A program made the translations under genes and the position numbers. The notes beneath the pieces are model-generated. The model saw only the letters and a program-made list of their open reading frames with translations, was not told the origin of the DNA and did not search any database. This document shows positions 6,830 to 14,298 of a stretch of 15,452 bases of DNA, piece after piece. Position 1 is the stretch's first letter. Each line of letters begins with the position of its first letter. Origin of the DNA: Burkholderiales bacterium (GTDB taxonomy: Bacteria; Pseudomonadota; Gammaproteobacteria; Burkholderiales; Casimicrobiaceae); contig JAITBX010000171.1 in NCBI GenBank assembly GCA_031283405.1, positions 1-15,452 of the forward strand. The letters are read 5' to 3'.

Positions 6830-7567
6830 ATGGGTAGATTCAAATACGCGGCGCCGGCGCAGTTTTATCCGCTGGCAGGAAAAATGGCGCCGTGGTTCGC
6901 GGCGGCGGCGGCGATTCTCGCGGTCATCGGGCTGGTCATCGGCTTGTATCTGGCGCCGATCGACGTGACGCAGAAAGATTCGTACCGGATCATTTTCATT
7001 CATGTGCCTGCCGCGTGGATGTCGATGTTTCTCTATGTGGTGATGGCATTCTGGGGCGCGCTGGCGTTGGCGATGAACACGCGGCTGTCGGCGATGATGG
7101 CGCAGTCGATTGCGCCGACCGGCGCGCTGATGACGGCGCTGGCGCTGTGGACGGGCGCGTTCTGGGGCAAGCCGACGTGGGGAACGTATTGGGCGTGGGA
7201 CGCGCGAATGACTACGGAGTTGATCCTGCTTTTTCTCTACCTCGGCATCATCGCGTTGCGCAACGCCATCGACGACCCGCGTCGCGCCGACAAAGCCTGC
7301 GGCGTGTTGGCGTTGGTCGGCGTCGTCAACGTGCCGATCATCTACATGTCGGTAAAATGGTGGAATACGTTACATCAAGGCGCAACGATCAAGGCGGGAA
7401 ATGCTTCGATAGCCGCTATCATGCTGGCAGGCATGTTGGTCATGGTGTTCGCTTTCTGGTTTTATTCGATTGCGGTGACGCTGGTGCGATTGCGCACGAT
7501 CATGCTGGAGAGGGAGGCCGGCACGGCTTGGGTGGCGCGCCTAGCGGAAACAGAGAAGGAGCGGTAA
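6830..7567 (+). CDS. ccmC: Heme handling protein CcmC
   Basis: CcmC is an inner-membrane protein of the heme-handling family that presents heme to CcmE on the periplasmic side. The 245 residues match the family length and hold about six membrane spans. The WWD tryptophan-rich motif WGTYWAWDARMT is at 117-128. The two periplasmic heme-ligand histidines are visible as His58 in FIHVPAAWM and His182 in WWNTLHQGATI. ATG 6830 was chosen because AGGA (6817-6820) lies nine bases upstream and the encoded start matches the family; upstream in-frame codons lie inside ccmB. Its stop overlaps the ccmD start. Confidence 0.95.
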   Translation: MGRFKYAAPAQFYPLAGKMAPWFAAAAAILAVIGLVIGLYLAPIDVTQKDSYRIIFIHVPAAWMSMFLYVVMAFWGALALAMNTRLSAMMAQSIAPTGALMTALALWTGAFWGKPTWGTYWAWDARMTTELILLFLYLGIIALRNAIDDPRRADKACGVLALVGVVNVPIIYMSVKWWNTLHQGATIKAGNASIAAIMLAGMLVMVFAFWFYSIAVTLVRLRTIMLEREAGTAWVARLAETEKER

Positions 7568-7758
7568 TGAGCGAATTTTTCGCAATGGGCGGCTACGCCC
7601 TTTTCATCTGGATGGCGTATGGAATGGTGGCGTTGCTGATCGCGCTGGAAATTATCGCTGTGCGGGCGCGCTCCAAACGGGCGCTGCATCTGGCGCGGCA
7701 CAGCGATGCCGGTGTCGATGGAAACGGCGGCGGCGCGCAATTGAAGGAGGCGGAATGA
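7567..7758 (+). CDS. ccmD: Heme exporter small subunit CcmD
   Basis: CcmD is a small single-span membrane protein needed to release holo-CcmE from CcmABC. The ATG shares a base with the ccmC stop (TAATG). The 63-residue product has the typical start with GGYALFIWMAYGM (8-20), one membrane span to about residue 32, then a basic patch RARSKRAL (33-40) and a polar tail. Its stop overlaps the ccmE ATG (ATGA). Primary sequence is poorly conserved in this family, so the call rests on the GGYA..W..Y pattern, size, topology and exact position between ccmC and ccmE. Confidence 0.88.
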   Translation: MSEFFAMGGYALFIWMAYGMVALLIALEIIAVRARSKRALHLARHSDAGVDGNGGGAQLKEAE

Positions 7759-8261
7759 GCGCTGGGCAAGAAACTCTACAGAAAACGGCAGTAACTCCAG
7801 CGGGGGGACTCAAACCGCGACACAAGCGGCTTCTCTGGATCATTTTCGGATTGGTGTTTATCGCCGCTATCGTGGCGCTGATATTGAATGCTTTCGGTTC
7901 CAGCATTACCTATTTTTATTCGCCGACCGAAGTCGTTCAGGACAAAGTGCCGCACGGGCGCGCGTTTCGCATCGGCGGCATGGTCGAAGGCGGCAGCTTG
8001 GTGCGCGACGCCAACGGGCTGACGGTTCATTTCAGAGTCACCGATACCGCCAAAGCCGTTCCGGTCGTCTATACCGGCATTCTCCCCGATCTTTTTTCCG
8101 AGAACAAAGGCGTGGTGGCGCAGGGCAAGCTCGACGAGCACGGCGTTTTTCAGGCGACGCAAGTGCTGGCCAAGCACGATGAAAATTATGTGGCGCCGGA
8201 AGCGGCGGCGGCAATGGACGCAGCGCACAAGGCGCGCGTCGCAGAAACGGTGAAAGAATAA
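7755..8261 (+). CDS. ccmE: Heme chaperone CcmE
   Basis: CcmE is a membrane-anchored periplasmic chaperone that binds heme covalently and passes it to the CcmF/H ligase. A single N-terminal anchor lies at about residues 25-47 behind a basic PRHKR, followed by an OB-fold domain. The heme-binding His141 and Tyr145 are in the family motif HDENY (141-145). The 168 residues include an N-terminal cytoplasmic extension of about 20 residues before PRHKR, longer than many CcmE proteins; no later ATG fits, and the ATGA overlap with ccmD supports this start. A 69-base gap separates it from ccmF, the largest gap inside the cluster. Confidence 0.95.
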   Translation: MSAGQETLQKTAVTPAGGLKPRHKRLLWIIFGLVFIAAIVALILNAFGSSITYFYSPTEVVQDKVPHGRAFRIGGMVEGGSLVRDANGLTVHFRVTDTAKAVPVVYTGILPDLFSENKGVVAQGKLDEHGVFQATQVLAKHDENYVAPEAAAAMDAAHKARVAETVKE

Positions 8262-8330
8262 TATTGAAAATCGGCGTGCAGGCGTAATACGCGCGGCGCG
8301 CTTTTTCGCAACGGTTTGGGTAGATGAACG

Positions 8331-10307
8331 ATGATTCCTGAGATTGGACAATTTGCTTTGATTTTGGCGGCGCTGCTGATGATGGTGCAGGGCACGCTGC
8401 CGCTGATGGGGGCTGCAAAAGGCATTTCGGCGTGGATGGTGTTGTCGCGCCGCACCGCGCAAGGCGCGTTTTTCTTTATGGCGCTGGCGATGGGTTGCCT
8501 GATTTACTCGTTTATTGTCAATGATTTTTCGGTGTTGAATGTGGCGTCCAATTCCAACACTAAATTGCCGCTGGTGTACCGGATCGCCGCTTCGTGGGGG
8601 TCGCACGAAGGGTCGATCATGATTTGGGTGTTCATGTTGGGACTGTGGTCGTGCGCCGTCAGTATTTTTTCCAAACACCTGCCCGAAGAAATGGTGGCGC
8701 GGGTGCTGGGCGTGATGGGCTTGGTAGGCACGGGGCTGCTGCTCTTTTTGTTGTTGACCTCGAATCCGTTTGAGCGCATTTTTCCGGTGCCGGCGGAAGG
8801 GCGCGATTTGAATCCGCTGTTGCAAGACCCGGGAATGGTGCTGCATCCGCCGATGTTGTACATGGGGTACGTCGGTTTTTCGGTGGCGTTCGCGTTTGCG
8901 GTGTCGGCGTTGTTGGGCGGTCGCCTTGACGCGACTTGGGCGCGCTGGTCGCGGCCGTGGACGACGCTGGCGTGGTGTTTTCTCACCCTCGGCATTTTGA
9001 TTGGCAGTTGGTGGGCGTATTACGAATTGGGCTGGGGCGGCTGGTGGTTTTGGGATCCGGTCGAAAACGCTTCGCTGATGCCCTGGCTGGTCGGCACGGC
9101 GCTGATGCACTCGCTGGCGGTGACCGAAAAACGCGGCACCTTCAAAGTGTGGACAGTGTTGTTGGCGATCTGCACGTTTTCGCTCTCGCTACTCGGCACT
9201 TTCCTGGTGCGTTCGGGCGTGTTGACTTCGGTGCATGCGTTTGCGACCGATCCGCGCCGCGGCATGTTCATTCTGGTGCTGCTGGGGCTGGTGATCGGCG
9301 GCTCGTTGCTGCTGTTTGCGTTTCGGGCGCCGAAAGTCGGCACGGGCGGAACGTTCAAAATCGTTTCGCGCGAATCGGCGCTGCTGGCGAACAATCTCCT
9401 GCTGACGGTGGCGTGTGGAACGGTGTTGCTCGGCACGTTGTATCCGTTGTTTCTCGACGCTTTGAAACTCGGCAAAATTTCGGTCGGCCCGCCTTACTTT
9501 GAAGCGGTGTTCGTGCCGCTGATGGTGCCGACGGTATTCTTGATGGGCGTCGGCGCAGTGGCGCGCTGGAAAGAAGCGGCGTTGCCGGATTTGTGGGCGC
9601 GACTGCGCTGGGCGCTGGCGGTGACGCTGATCGTGGCGATTGCGCTGCCGTTCATTCTTGGCCGCACATCGCCGATGAGCGTGGCGTTGCTGGCGCTCGG
9701 CTTTGCGTTGGCGTTATGGATCATCACGTCGGCGGCGACCGGTTTCCTCGATCGCATCAAATACGTCGAAGGCAGCTTCGCCGCAAAACTGGCGCGGCAG
9801 CCGCGCAGCTACTGGGGAATGTTCGCCGCACATCTCGGCGTGGCGGTGTTCATCATCGGCGTGACCGTGGTCAAAGGTTTTGAAGCCGAGCGTGATGTGC
9901 GGATGACGCCCGGCGACAGCGTGAGCGTGGGCGGCTACAGTTTTCGCTTTGAGGGCACCACCGACCGCGAAGGTCCCAACTACATGGCGTCGCGCGGAAC
10001 GTTTGAATTGAGCAAGGACGACAAAGCGATTCGCAAACTGTATCCCGAAAAGCGGAAATATTTTCAGTTCGGAATGCCGATGACCGAAGCGGCCATCGAC
10101 AGCGGCGTTTTCGGGGATCGTTATGTTTCGATGGGCGAACCGATCAACGACGGCAAACAGTCGTGGAGCATTCGCGTTTATCACAAGCCGTTCGTGACCT
10201 GGATTTGGGCGGGTTGCATTCTGATGACGCTGGGCGGATTGCTGGCGTTATCCGATCGCCGTTATCGGGTGAACATGCGGCGTGATGTCGGGTTGGAGAA
10301 AGCATGA
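8331..10307 (+). CDS. ccmF: Cytochrome c heme lyase subunit CcmF
   Basis: CcmF is the large polytopic core of the heme ligase, thought to reduce the heme iron and join heme to the CXXCH cysteines with CcmH and CcmI. The 658 residues are typical. The WWD motif GWGGWWFWDPVENASLMPWL is at 234-253. Four histidines known to bind heme in the E. coli protein (His173, 261, 303, 491) have counterparts at His172 (LHPP), His260 (LMHSLAVTEKRG), His302 (SVHAFA) and His501 (AAHLG). A large periplasmic domain precedes the last membrane span near the C-terminus. The Shine-Dalgarno sequence is weak (GGGTAG at about 8318-8323). The stop overlaps the ccmG ATG (ATGA). Confidence 0.96.
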   Translation: MIPEIGQFALILAALLMMVQGTLPLMGAAKGISAWMVLSRRTAQGAFFFMALAMGCLIYSFIVNDFSVLNVASNSNTKLPLVYRIAASWGSHEGSIMIWVFMLGLWSCAVSIFSKHLPEEMVARVLGVMGLVGTGLLLFLLLTSNPFERIFPVPAEGRDLNPLLQDPGMVLHPPMLYMGYVGFSVAFAFAVSALLGGRLDATWARWSRPWTTLAWCFLTLGILIGSWWAYYELGWGGWWFWDPVENASLMPWLVGTALMHSLAVTEKRGTFKVWTVLLAICTFSLSLLGTFLVRSGVLTSVHAFATDPRRGMFILVLLGLVIGGSLLLFAFRAPKVGTGGTFKIVSRESALLANNLLLTVACGTVLLGTLYPLFLDALKLGKISVGPPYFEAVFVPLMVPTVFLMGVGAVARWKEAALPDLWARLRWALAVTLIVAIALPFILGRTSPMSVALLALGFALALWIITSAATGFLDRIKYVEGSFAAKLARQPRSYWGMFAAHLGVAVFIIGVTVVKGFEAERDVRMTPGDSVSVGGYSFRFEGTTDREGPNYMASRGTFELSKDDKAIRKLYPEKRKYFQFGMPMTEAAIDSGVFGDRYVSMGEPINDGKQSWSIRVYHKPFVTWIWAGCILMTLGGLLALSDRRYRVNMRRDVGLEKA

Positions 10308-10837
10308 AGAAAAAATTGTTGTTGATGATTCCGCTGCTGGTCTTTTTTGTGCTGGCGGGTTTTTTCATTGTCGGGTTGAATCGCAATCCGCGCGAGATTC
10401 CTTCGCCGCTGATCGGTAAAGCGGCGCCGGCGTTTGCGTTGCCGGATTTGAACGCGCCGGAAAAAATTGTCGAGATAAAAGATTTCAAGGGGCAGGTGTG
10501 GCTGCTCAACGTTTGGGCGTCGTGGTGCGTTTCGTGCCGAGAGGAGCATCCGTTGCTGGTCGAGTTTGCAAAGACTCATGATGTGACCATCGTCGGATTG
10601 AATTACAAAGACAAAGCCGCCGACGGCAAAGCATGGTTGCGGCAATTCGGCAATCCGTATGTGGTGTCGGTCATGGATGCCGACGGCCGCGTCGGCATCG
10701 ATTACGGCGTTTATGGCGTGCCGGAAACTTTTTTGATCGACAGGCAGGGCGTTATTCAGTACAAGCAAATCGGCGCGATTACGGATCAAGCGTTGAGCGA
10801 AATCATCCTGCCCAAGATCAAGGAGTTGAAACGGTGA
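10304..10837 (+). CDS. ccmG: Thiol:disulfide oxidoreductase CcmG (DsbE)
   Basis: CcmG is a membrane-tethered periplasmic thioredoxin-like protein that keeps apocytochrome (or CcmH) cysteines reduced for heme attachment. The N-terminal anchor is at about residues 4-24. The thioredoxin fold carries WASWCVSCREEHP (71-83) with the redox pair Cys75/Cys78, and the cis-proline Pro140 in GVYGVPETFLID. The 177 residues are normal. The electron donor is usually DsbD/CcdA, which is not in this window. The start overlaps the ccmF stop, and the stop overlaps the GTG start of ccmH. Confidence 0.95.
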   Translation: MKKKLLLMIPLLVFFVLAGFFIVGLNRNPREIPSPLIGKAAPAFALPDLNAPEKIVEIKDFKGQVWLLNVWASWCVSCREEHPLLVEFAKTHDVTIVGLNYKDKAADGKAWLRQFGNPYVVSVMDADGRVGIDYGVYGVPETFLIDRQGVIQYKQIGAITDQALSEIILPKIKELKR

Positions 10838-11331
10838 TAAAACGATTTTTTCTTGCTTGCGCGGTGGCGTTTTGTTTTAACGGCATGGCCGTTGCCGATG
10901 TGGCGCCGACGGATACCGATCCGGTGGCGCAGAAGCGGGCGATGGAGTTGGCGGCGAAATTGCGTTGTCTGGTTTGCCAGAACCAATCGATTGCCGATTC
11001 GGAAGCCGATCTGGCGCTTGATCTGCGGCGGCAAGTGCGCGAGCAAATCGCCGCCGGCAAAACGGACGCGCAAATCATTTCTTTCATGACCGACCGCTAC
11101 GGTGATTTCGTTTTGTACGAGCCGCCCGTGAAAGGAACGACGATTCTGTTGTGGGTCGGTCCCTTGTTGCTGCTGATTGCGGGCGCGACGACGATGGTTT
11201 TTCTTTTGCGCGGACGCAACCGTGAGGAAGCGGCATCGCCGCCGTTGACGCAAGCCGAGCAGGCGCGGGCGGAGGCATTGCTCGAAGGCCGTAAGGCAGG
11301 CAACTACGGATCGAACGGAAAGGGGAAGTAA
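10834..11331 (+). CDS. ccmH: Cytochrome c maturation protein CcmH
   Basis: CcmH is a membrane-anchored thiol protein of the heme ligase that interacts with the apocytochrome cysteines. From the GTG at 10834 the product has 165 residues: a signal peptide ending near AVA (19-21), the redox motif LRCLVCQNQ (43-51) with Cys45 and Cys48, the conserved DLRRQVREQI and MTDRYGDFVLYEPP, a membrane span at about 102-126 and a polar tail. I chose GTG because it overlaps the ccmG stop (GTGA), is preceded by AAGGAG at 10820-10825, and begins a proper signal peptide; no suitable ATG exists. It is the short form, with CcmI encoded separately. Confidence 0.93.
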   Translation: MIKRFFLACAVAFCFNGMAVADVAPTDTDPVAQKRAMELAAKLRCLVCQNQSIADSEADLALDLRRQVREQIAAGKTDAQIISFMTDRYGDFVLYEPPVKGTTILLWVGPLLLLIAGATTMVFLLRGRNREEAASPPLTQAEQARAEALLEGRKAGNYGSNGKGK

Positions 11332-11332
11332 C

Positions 11333-12232
11333 GTGGTCGGATTTCTGGCAGTAGCTTTCATTCTGGTCGTGGTGGCGAGTCTGTGGCTCTTTCTGCCGCT
11401 GTTCAAAAACCGTTCCGGCAAGGCTGGCGCGCCTGAGCGCGGGCAAGCCAATTTGCAGATTTTGCGCAATCAGTGGGAAGAGCTTGAAAACGATCATCGC
11501 ACCGGCGCGATCGGCGATGCCGAACTGGCCGAGGCGAAGGCTGAACTCGAGCGCCGGACGCTGGAGGAGATGGCATTTCAGAAAAACGCGGCAATGACCG
11601 CAACCGCGTCGGCGAAGAAGCCGGCCATCATCTGGGGCGTGGCGGGGTCGCTGGCGATCTTGTGCGTGGCGGGAGTGTTTTACGGCGTGGTGGGAACGCC
11701 GCTGGCGTTTGATCCGAGCGTAGCGGTCAAGGAAGTGGAAGAGAAAAGCGGACACGACTTTACGCCGGCGCAGATGGATGAAATGCTGAGCGCTTTTGCC
11801 GCCAAGATGGAAAGCCAACCGGACAACATCGAAGGCTGGATGATGCTGGCGCGTTCTTACGTTCAGACCGGTAAATACCCACAAGCGGTGGCGACTTACG
11901 AGAAAATCATCAGGCGCATTCCGGATGAAGCCAATGTGCTTGCCGATTATGCCGACTTGATTGCGACGATGCAGGAGGGTCGCTTGGACGGACGCCCTAT
12001 GGAGTTGGTAAAACGGGCGCTAAAGGCCGATCCGACGCACTGGAAAGCGCTGGCGCTGGCGGGAACCTATGCGTTCGACAAGAAGGATTATGCGCAAGCA
12101 GAGGCGTATTGGGTCAAGGCGAAAGCGGCAAAATTGCCCGATCCGGGCATCGCCGACTGGCTTGACGGAGGTATTGCCGAGGCGCGGGTGCTGGGCGGAG
12201 CGGAAAAGACTGCAAAAAAAGCAGCGAAATAG
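11333..12232 (+). CDS. ccmI: Cytochrome c maturation protein CcmI (CycH)
   Basis: CcmI is the apocytochrome chaperone of the heme ligase; its periplasmic TPR domain binds the C-terminal helix of apocytochromes. The 299 residues show a first membrane span at about 2-23, a cytoplasmic helical loop (38-85), a second span at about 98-120, and a periplasmic TPR-like domain at about 164-265 with repeat signatures such as GWMMLARSYVQTGKYPQAVATYEKII (168-193). The start is GTG, one base after the ccmH stop, with AGGGGAA directly upstream. It is shorter than gammaproteobacterial fusions because CcmH and CcmI are separate. It is the last ccm gene; a terminator-like hairpin follows. Confidence 0.92.
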   Translation: MVGFLAVAFILVVVASLWLFLPLFKNRSGKAGAPERGQANLQILRNQWEELENDHRTGAIGDAELAEAKAELERRTLEEMAFQKNAAMTATASAKKPAIIWGVAGSLAILCVAGVFYGVVGTPLAFDPSVAVKEVEEKSGHDFTPAQMDEMLSAFAAKMESQPDNIEGWMMLARSYVQTGKYPQAVATYEKIIRRIPDEANVLADYADLIATMQEGRLDGRPMELVKRALKADPTHWKALALAGTYAFDKKDYAQAEAYWVKAKAAKLPDPGIADWLDGGIAEARVLGGAEKTAKKAAK

Positions 12233-12270
12233 ACCGTGAAAGAGGCTGAAAAGCGCACGAAAAACCAAAA

Positions 12271-12296
12271 AATACCCTGAGCCGGAGAGGGGTATT
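12271..12296. repeat. Inverted repeat after ccmI
   Basis: AATACCC (12271-12277) and GGGTATT (12290-12296) form a 7-bp stem with a 12-base loop, without a T-run. It may protect the 3' end of the ccm transcript; the terminator proper appears to be the next hairpin. Confidence 0.4.
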
Positions 12297-12302
12297 CTCA
12301 TT

Positions 12303-12331
12303 GAGAGCCGCGTCAGAAATGCGGTTTTTTT
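12303..12331 (+). terminator. Probable terminator of the ccm operon
   Basis: CCGC (12308-12311) pairs with GCGG (12321-12324), with a G-T pair inside and further AGAG/TTTT-type pairing outside, followed by seven T residues (12325-12331). The stem is modest. The place, just after ccmI and before the FNR-type box, fits a terminator separating the two transcription units. Confidence 0.5.
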
Positions 12332-12350
12332 AACACCTGTTACTTCTTGT

Positions 12351-12364
12351 TTGATGTAAGTCAA
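12351..12364. promoter_or_regulatory. FNR/ANR-type binding site
   Basis: TTGATGTAAGTCAA matches the palindromic consensus TTGAT-N4-ATCAA at nine of ten defined positions. Its centre (12357/12358) lies about 60 bases upstream of a start point predicted from an extended -10 (TGCTAGACT, 12403-12411), the classical class I distance for FNR/CRP-type activators. Related regulators (Anr, Dnr, NnrR) use nearly the same site, so which one acts is not decided. The site precedes a nitrite-reductase-like gene, which makes oxygen- or nitric-oxide-responsive control plausible. Confidence 0.7.
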
Positions 12365-12402
12365 ATAACAGACAAAGCACCACTCAGTAAAGGCGAAACT
12401 CT

Positions 12403-12411
12403 TGCTAGACT
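12403..12411 (+). promoter_or_regulatory. Extended -10 for the octaheme reductase gene
   Basis: TGC-TAGACT has the TGn extension and 4 of 6 matches to TATAAT. No good -35 box is seen, which is common at activator-dependent promoters. The spacing to the FNR-type box supports it. Confidence 0.35.
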
Positions 12412-12415
12412 CCCG

Positions 12416-12443
12416 AAAACGGCATTTCGTTTGCTGTTTTTTT
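12416..12443 (+). terminator. Terminator-like hairpin in the octaheme reductase leader
   Basis: AAAACGGCA (12416-12424) pairs with TGCTGTTTT (12432-12440) over nine positions with one G-T pair, around a 7-base loop, and the T-run continues to 12443. It lies between the FNR-type box and the start codon. It could be an attenuator, a 5' stabilising stem loop if transcription begins near 12418, or the real end of the ccm transcript. Confidence 0.45.
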
Positions 12444-12484
12444 GGTAACGTTGTCTAATGTTGTTAACTGATGGGAGTTCCACC

Positions 12485-14182
12485 ATGAAATCGAGTTTGA
12501 TGGGTCTCTGGCGATACGTAGTACTCGCGGCCGCTTTGAGCCTTCTCGCGTTTGTTTCGCCGGCGGCAATGGCGCAAAAGAGCAAGAATGTCAATACGGC
12601 ACAATGTTATGCTTGCCACCAACCAATTAAAGCTTTCCACGAAGGCAATAAACACAAGGCGGTCAATTGTGTCTCTTGCCACGACAAATTAACTGAACAC
12701 CTGGCCGATGCTTCTGCGCGTCCGGTGACCAAGACCGATCCGGCTGTTTGCGGCTCTTGCCACAAACAGCAGTTCGATTCGCAATACAAGATGGACTGGG
12801 AACAGGACGCTCGTGCCGAGAAATCGCTGTACAGCGGCCCGACGCCGAATCCGGCGTTTGACAAAATCCTGATGCCGCACGGCTTCACCAAAGAGCATTC
12901 ACTGCCGCGGTCGCACGCTTTCATGATGTACGACCAATTCACAGTGGATCGTTCCTTCGGCGGTCGCTTCCAACCGAAAGACGGCTGGAAAGACTATGCA
13001 AGAAATGCCGGCAACTTCAATGTTTGGGATGTTCTGGAAGACACCCATCCGGAAGATCAAACGCACAAAGCTTTCAAGCCCGGCTATGCGGCAGCGGCCA
13101 ATCCGGTTTGTATCTCGTGCAAGACGCAGGATCACATCCTCGACTGGCAGTACATGGGTGACCCGGCGCCGAACGCCAAGTGGAGCCGGCTGTCGAATGT
13201 GGTCGAGCTTGCCAAGAGCGTCCAGCATTCACTCAACTGCTTCATGTGCCACGATCCGCACTCGGCGCAACCGCGTATTGTTCGTGACGCTTTGATCCAG
13301 GCGATTACCCGTCCTGATCCGGACAAGACCAATCTGTTCCATAAAGATCCGAACGCGGCGAAGATCGACGTCAAGGAAATGGGCGTTCGCGGCTTCACTC
13401 GCAAGATTGCGATTCTGGATCACTACGATACGCAGCTGCAATGCGGCCAGTGTCACGTTGAATACAACTGCAACCCGGGCGTAGATTCGGAAAGCGGCGA
13501 AGCGATCACGATGAAGGATCAACGCACCAACTTCTTCTCGTTTGTCAACGTTTGGGATCTCGCCAAGACGTACAAGGATCTGAAGTTTGTTGACTTCAAG
13601 CACAAGATCACCGGCGCGCCGCTGTGGAAGGGACAACACCCTGACGCCGAAACTTTCTATGGTTCGAAGCATCAGGTTGCCGGCGTTCGTTGCAGCGATT
13701 GCCACATGCCGAAGATGAAGGATCCGAAGACCGGCAAGACCTTCACGTCGCACTGGACAGTGTCGCCGAAGAATTACATCAAGGAAACCTGCTTGACGTG
13801 CCATAAAGATTGGAACGAGAAACAGGCCGTGTATGTAATCGACGCGATGAAGAACCACTACATGGGCAAGATGCGCAAGAACGAGTTCTGGCTGACCCGT
13901 TTGATCGACAAGATCGAGCAGGCCAAGTTGATGGGCGTTGACGCAGCGGCGATCAAAGAAGCGCAAGCCGCGCATTCGGAAGCGCACGTTTATTGGGAAT
14001 GGTGGTCAGCGGCCAACGCCGGTTACTTCCATAACCATCAAATGGCGATCGACTCGATCAACTATGGCATGGATGTCTCGCAAAAAGCGATCGACAAGCT
14101 CGACAAAGCGATGGCAGACGCAGCCGCCTCGCGCGTGGCCAGCAGCCCCGCTCCGGCAGCGGCAGCAGCTCCCGCCAAGTAA
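12485..14182 (+). CDS. Octaheme cytochrome c nitrite reductase (TvNiR/ONR type)
   Basis: This is a secreted multiheme cytochrome expected to reduce nitrite to ammonium in the periplasm. The 565 residues start with a signal peptide (1-30, ending AMA). Eight heme motifs follow: CYACH (41), CVSCH (62), CGSCH (89), CISCK (209), CFMCH (252), CGQCH (320), CSDCH (403) and CLTCH (436). The CXXCK motif marks the catalytic heme. The last five motifs and the stretches CGQCHVEY, KGQHPDAETFYGSKHQ and CSDCHMPKMK match NrfA; the three extra N-terminal hemes and CXXCK as fourth motif match octaheme TvNiR. Candidate catalytic residues are Arg142 (PRSH), Tyr327 and His385. Tyr327-x-Cys329 has the spacing of the Tyr-Cys cross-link of TvNiR. 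The C-terminus ends in an Ala/Pro-rich tail. ATG 12485 follows GGGAG (12473-12477) and begins the signal peptide; an ATG at 12458 is rejected. Confidence 0.92.
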   Translation: MKSSLMGLWRYVVLAAALSLLAFVSPAAMAQKSKNVNTAQCYACHQPIKAFHEGNKHKAVNCVSCHDKLTEHLADASARPVTKTDPAVCGSCHKQQFDSQYKMDWEQDARAEKSLYSGPTPNPAFDKILMPHGFTKEHSLPRSHAFMMYDQFTVDRSFGGRFQPKDGWKDYARNAGNFNVWDVLEDTHPEDQTHKAFKPGYAAAANPVCISCKTQDHILDWQYMGDPAPNAKWSRLSNVVELAKSVQHSLNCFMCHDPHSAQPRIVRDALIQAITRPDPDKTNLFHKDPNAAKIDVKEMGVRGFTRKIAILDHYDTQLQCGQCHVEYNCNPGVDSESGEAITMKDQRTNFFSFVNVWDLAKTYKDLKFVDFKHKITGAPLWKGQHPDAETFYGSKHQVAGVRCSDCHMPKMKDPKTGKTFTSHWTVSPKNYIKETCLTCHKDWNEKQAVYVIDAMKNHYMGKMRKNEFWLTRLIDKIEQAKLMGVDAAAIKEAQAAHSEAHVYWEWWSAANAGYFHNHQMAIDSINYGMDVSQKAIDKLDKAMADAAASRVASSPAPAAAAAPAK

Positions 14183-14202
14183 TCGCGAAAAGAGGTAAAC
14201 TC

Positions 14203-14232
14203 AAAAACGGCGCCTTCGGGCGCCGTTTTTTT
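14203..14232 (+). terminator. Strong terminator after the octaheme reductase gene
   Basis: CGGCGCC (14208-14214) and GGCGCCG (14219-14225) form a perfect 7-bp GC stem around a stable TTCG loop, flanked by five A and seven T residues (14226-14232). The A/T flanks make it potentially bidirectional. It ends the octaheme reductase transcript 20 bases after the stop. Confidence 0.9.
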
Positions 14233-14298
14233 GCCCGTAAAAATGAGCGGGCGCTATGAGTGAGCGCGACCTTCACGCTCAATTTTCAAGTTACGGCT

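Noticed and set aside
8276..8306. GC-rich palindrome with a short T-run between ccmE and ccmF as a terminator
   Set aside because: The arms GCGCG/CGCGC leave a one-base loop and only five T residues; a terminator inside the ccm operon is unlikely.
7776..9110. Minus-strand open frame of 444 codons opposite ccmE and ccmF
   Set aside because: It is rich in His, Arg and Gln, a typical antisense shadow, and lies across two well-identified ccm genes.
12485..14182. Hydroxylamine oxidoreductase or pentaheme NrfA
   Set aside because: Hydroxylamine oxidoreductase lacks the CXXCK motif and the NrfA-type CGQCHVEY and QHPDAE stretches. Pentaheme NrfA lacks the three extra N-terminal heme motifs seen here.
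14233..14252. GCCCG/CGGGC inverted repeat after the strong terminator
   Set aside because: The 5-bp stem with a 10-base loop is weak and directly adjoins a much better terminator.
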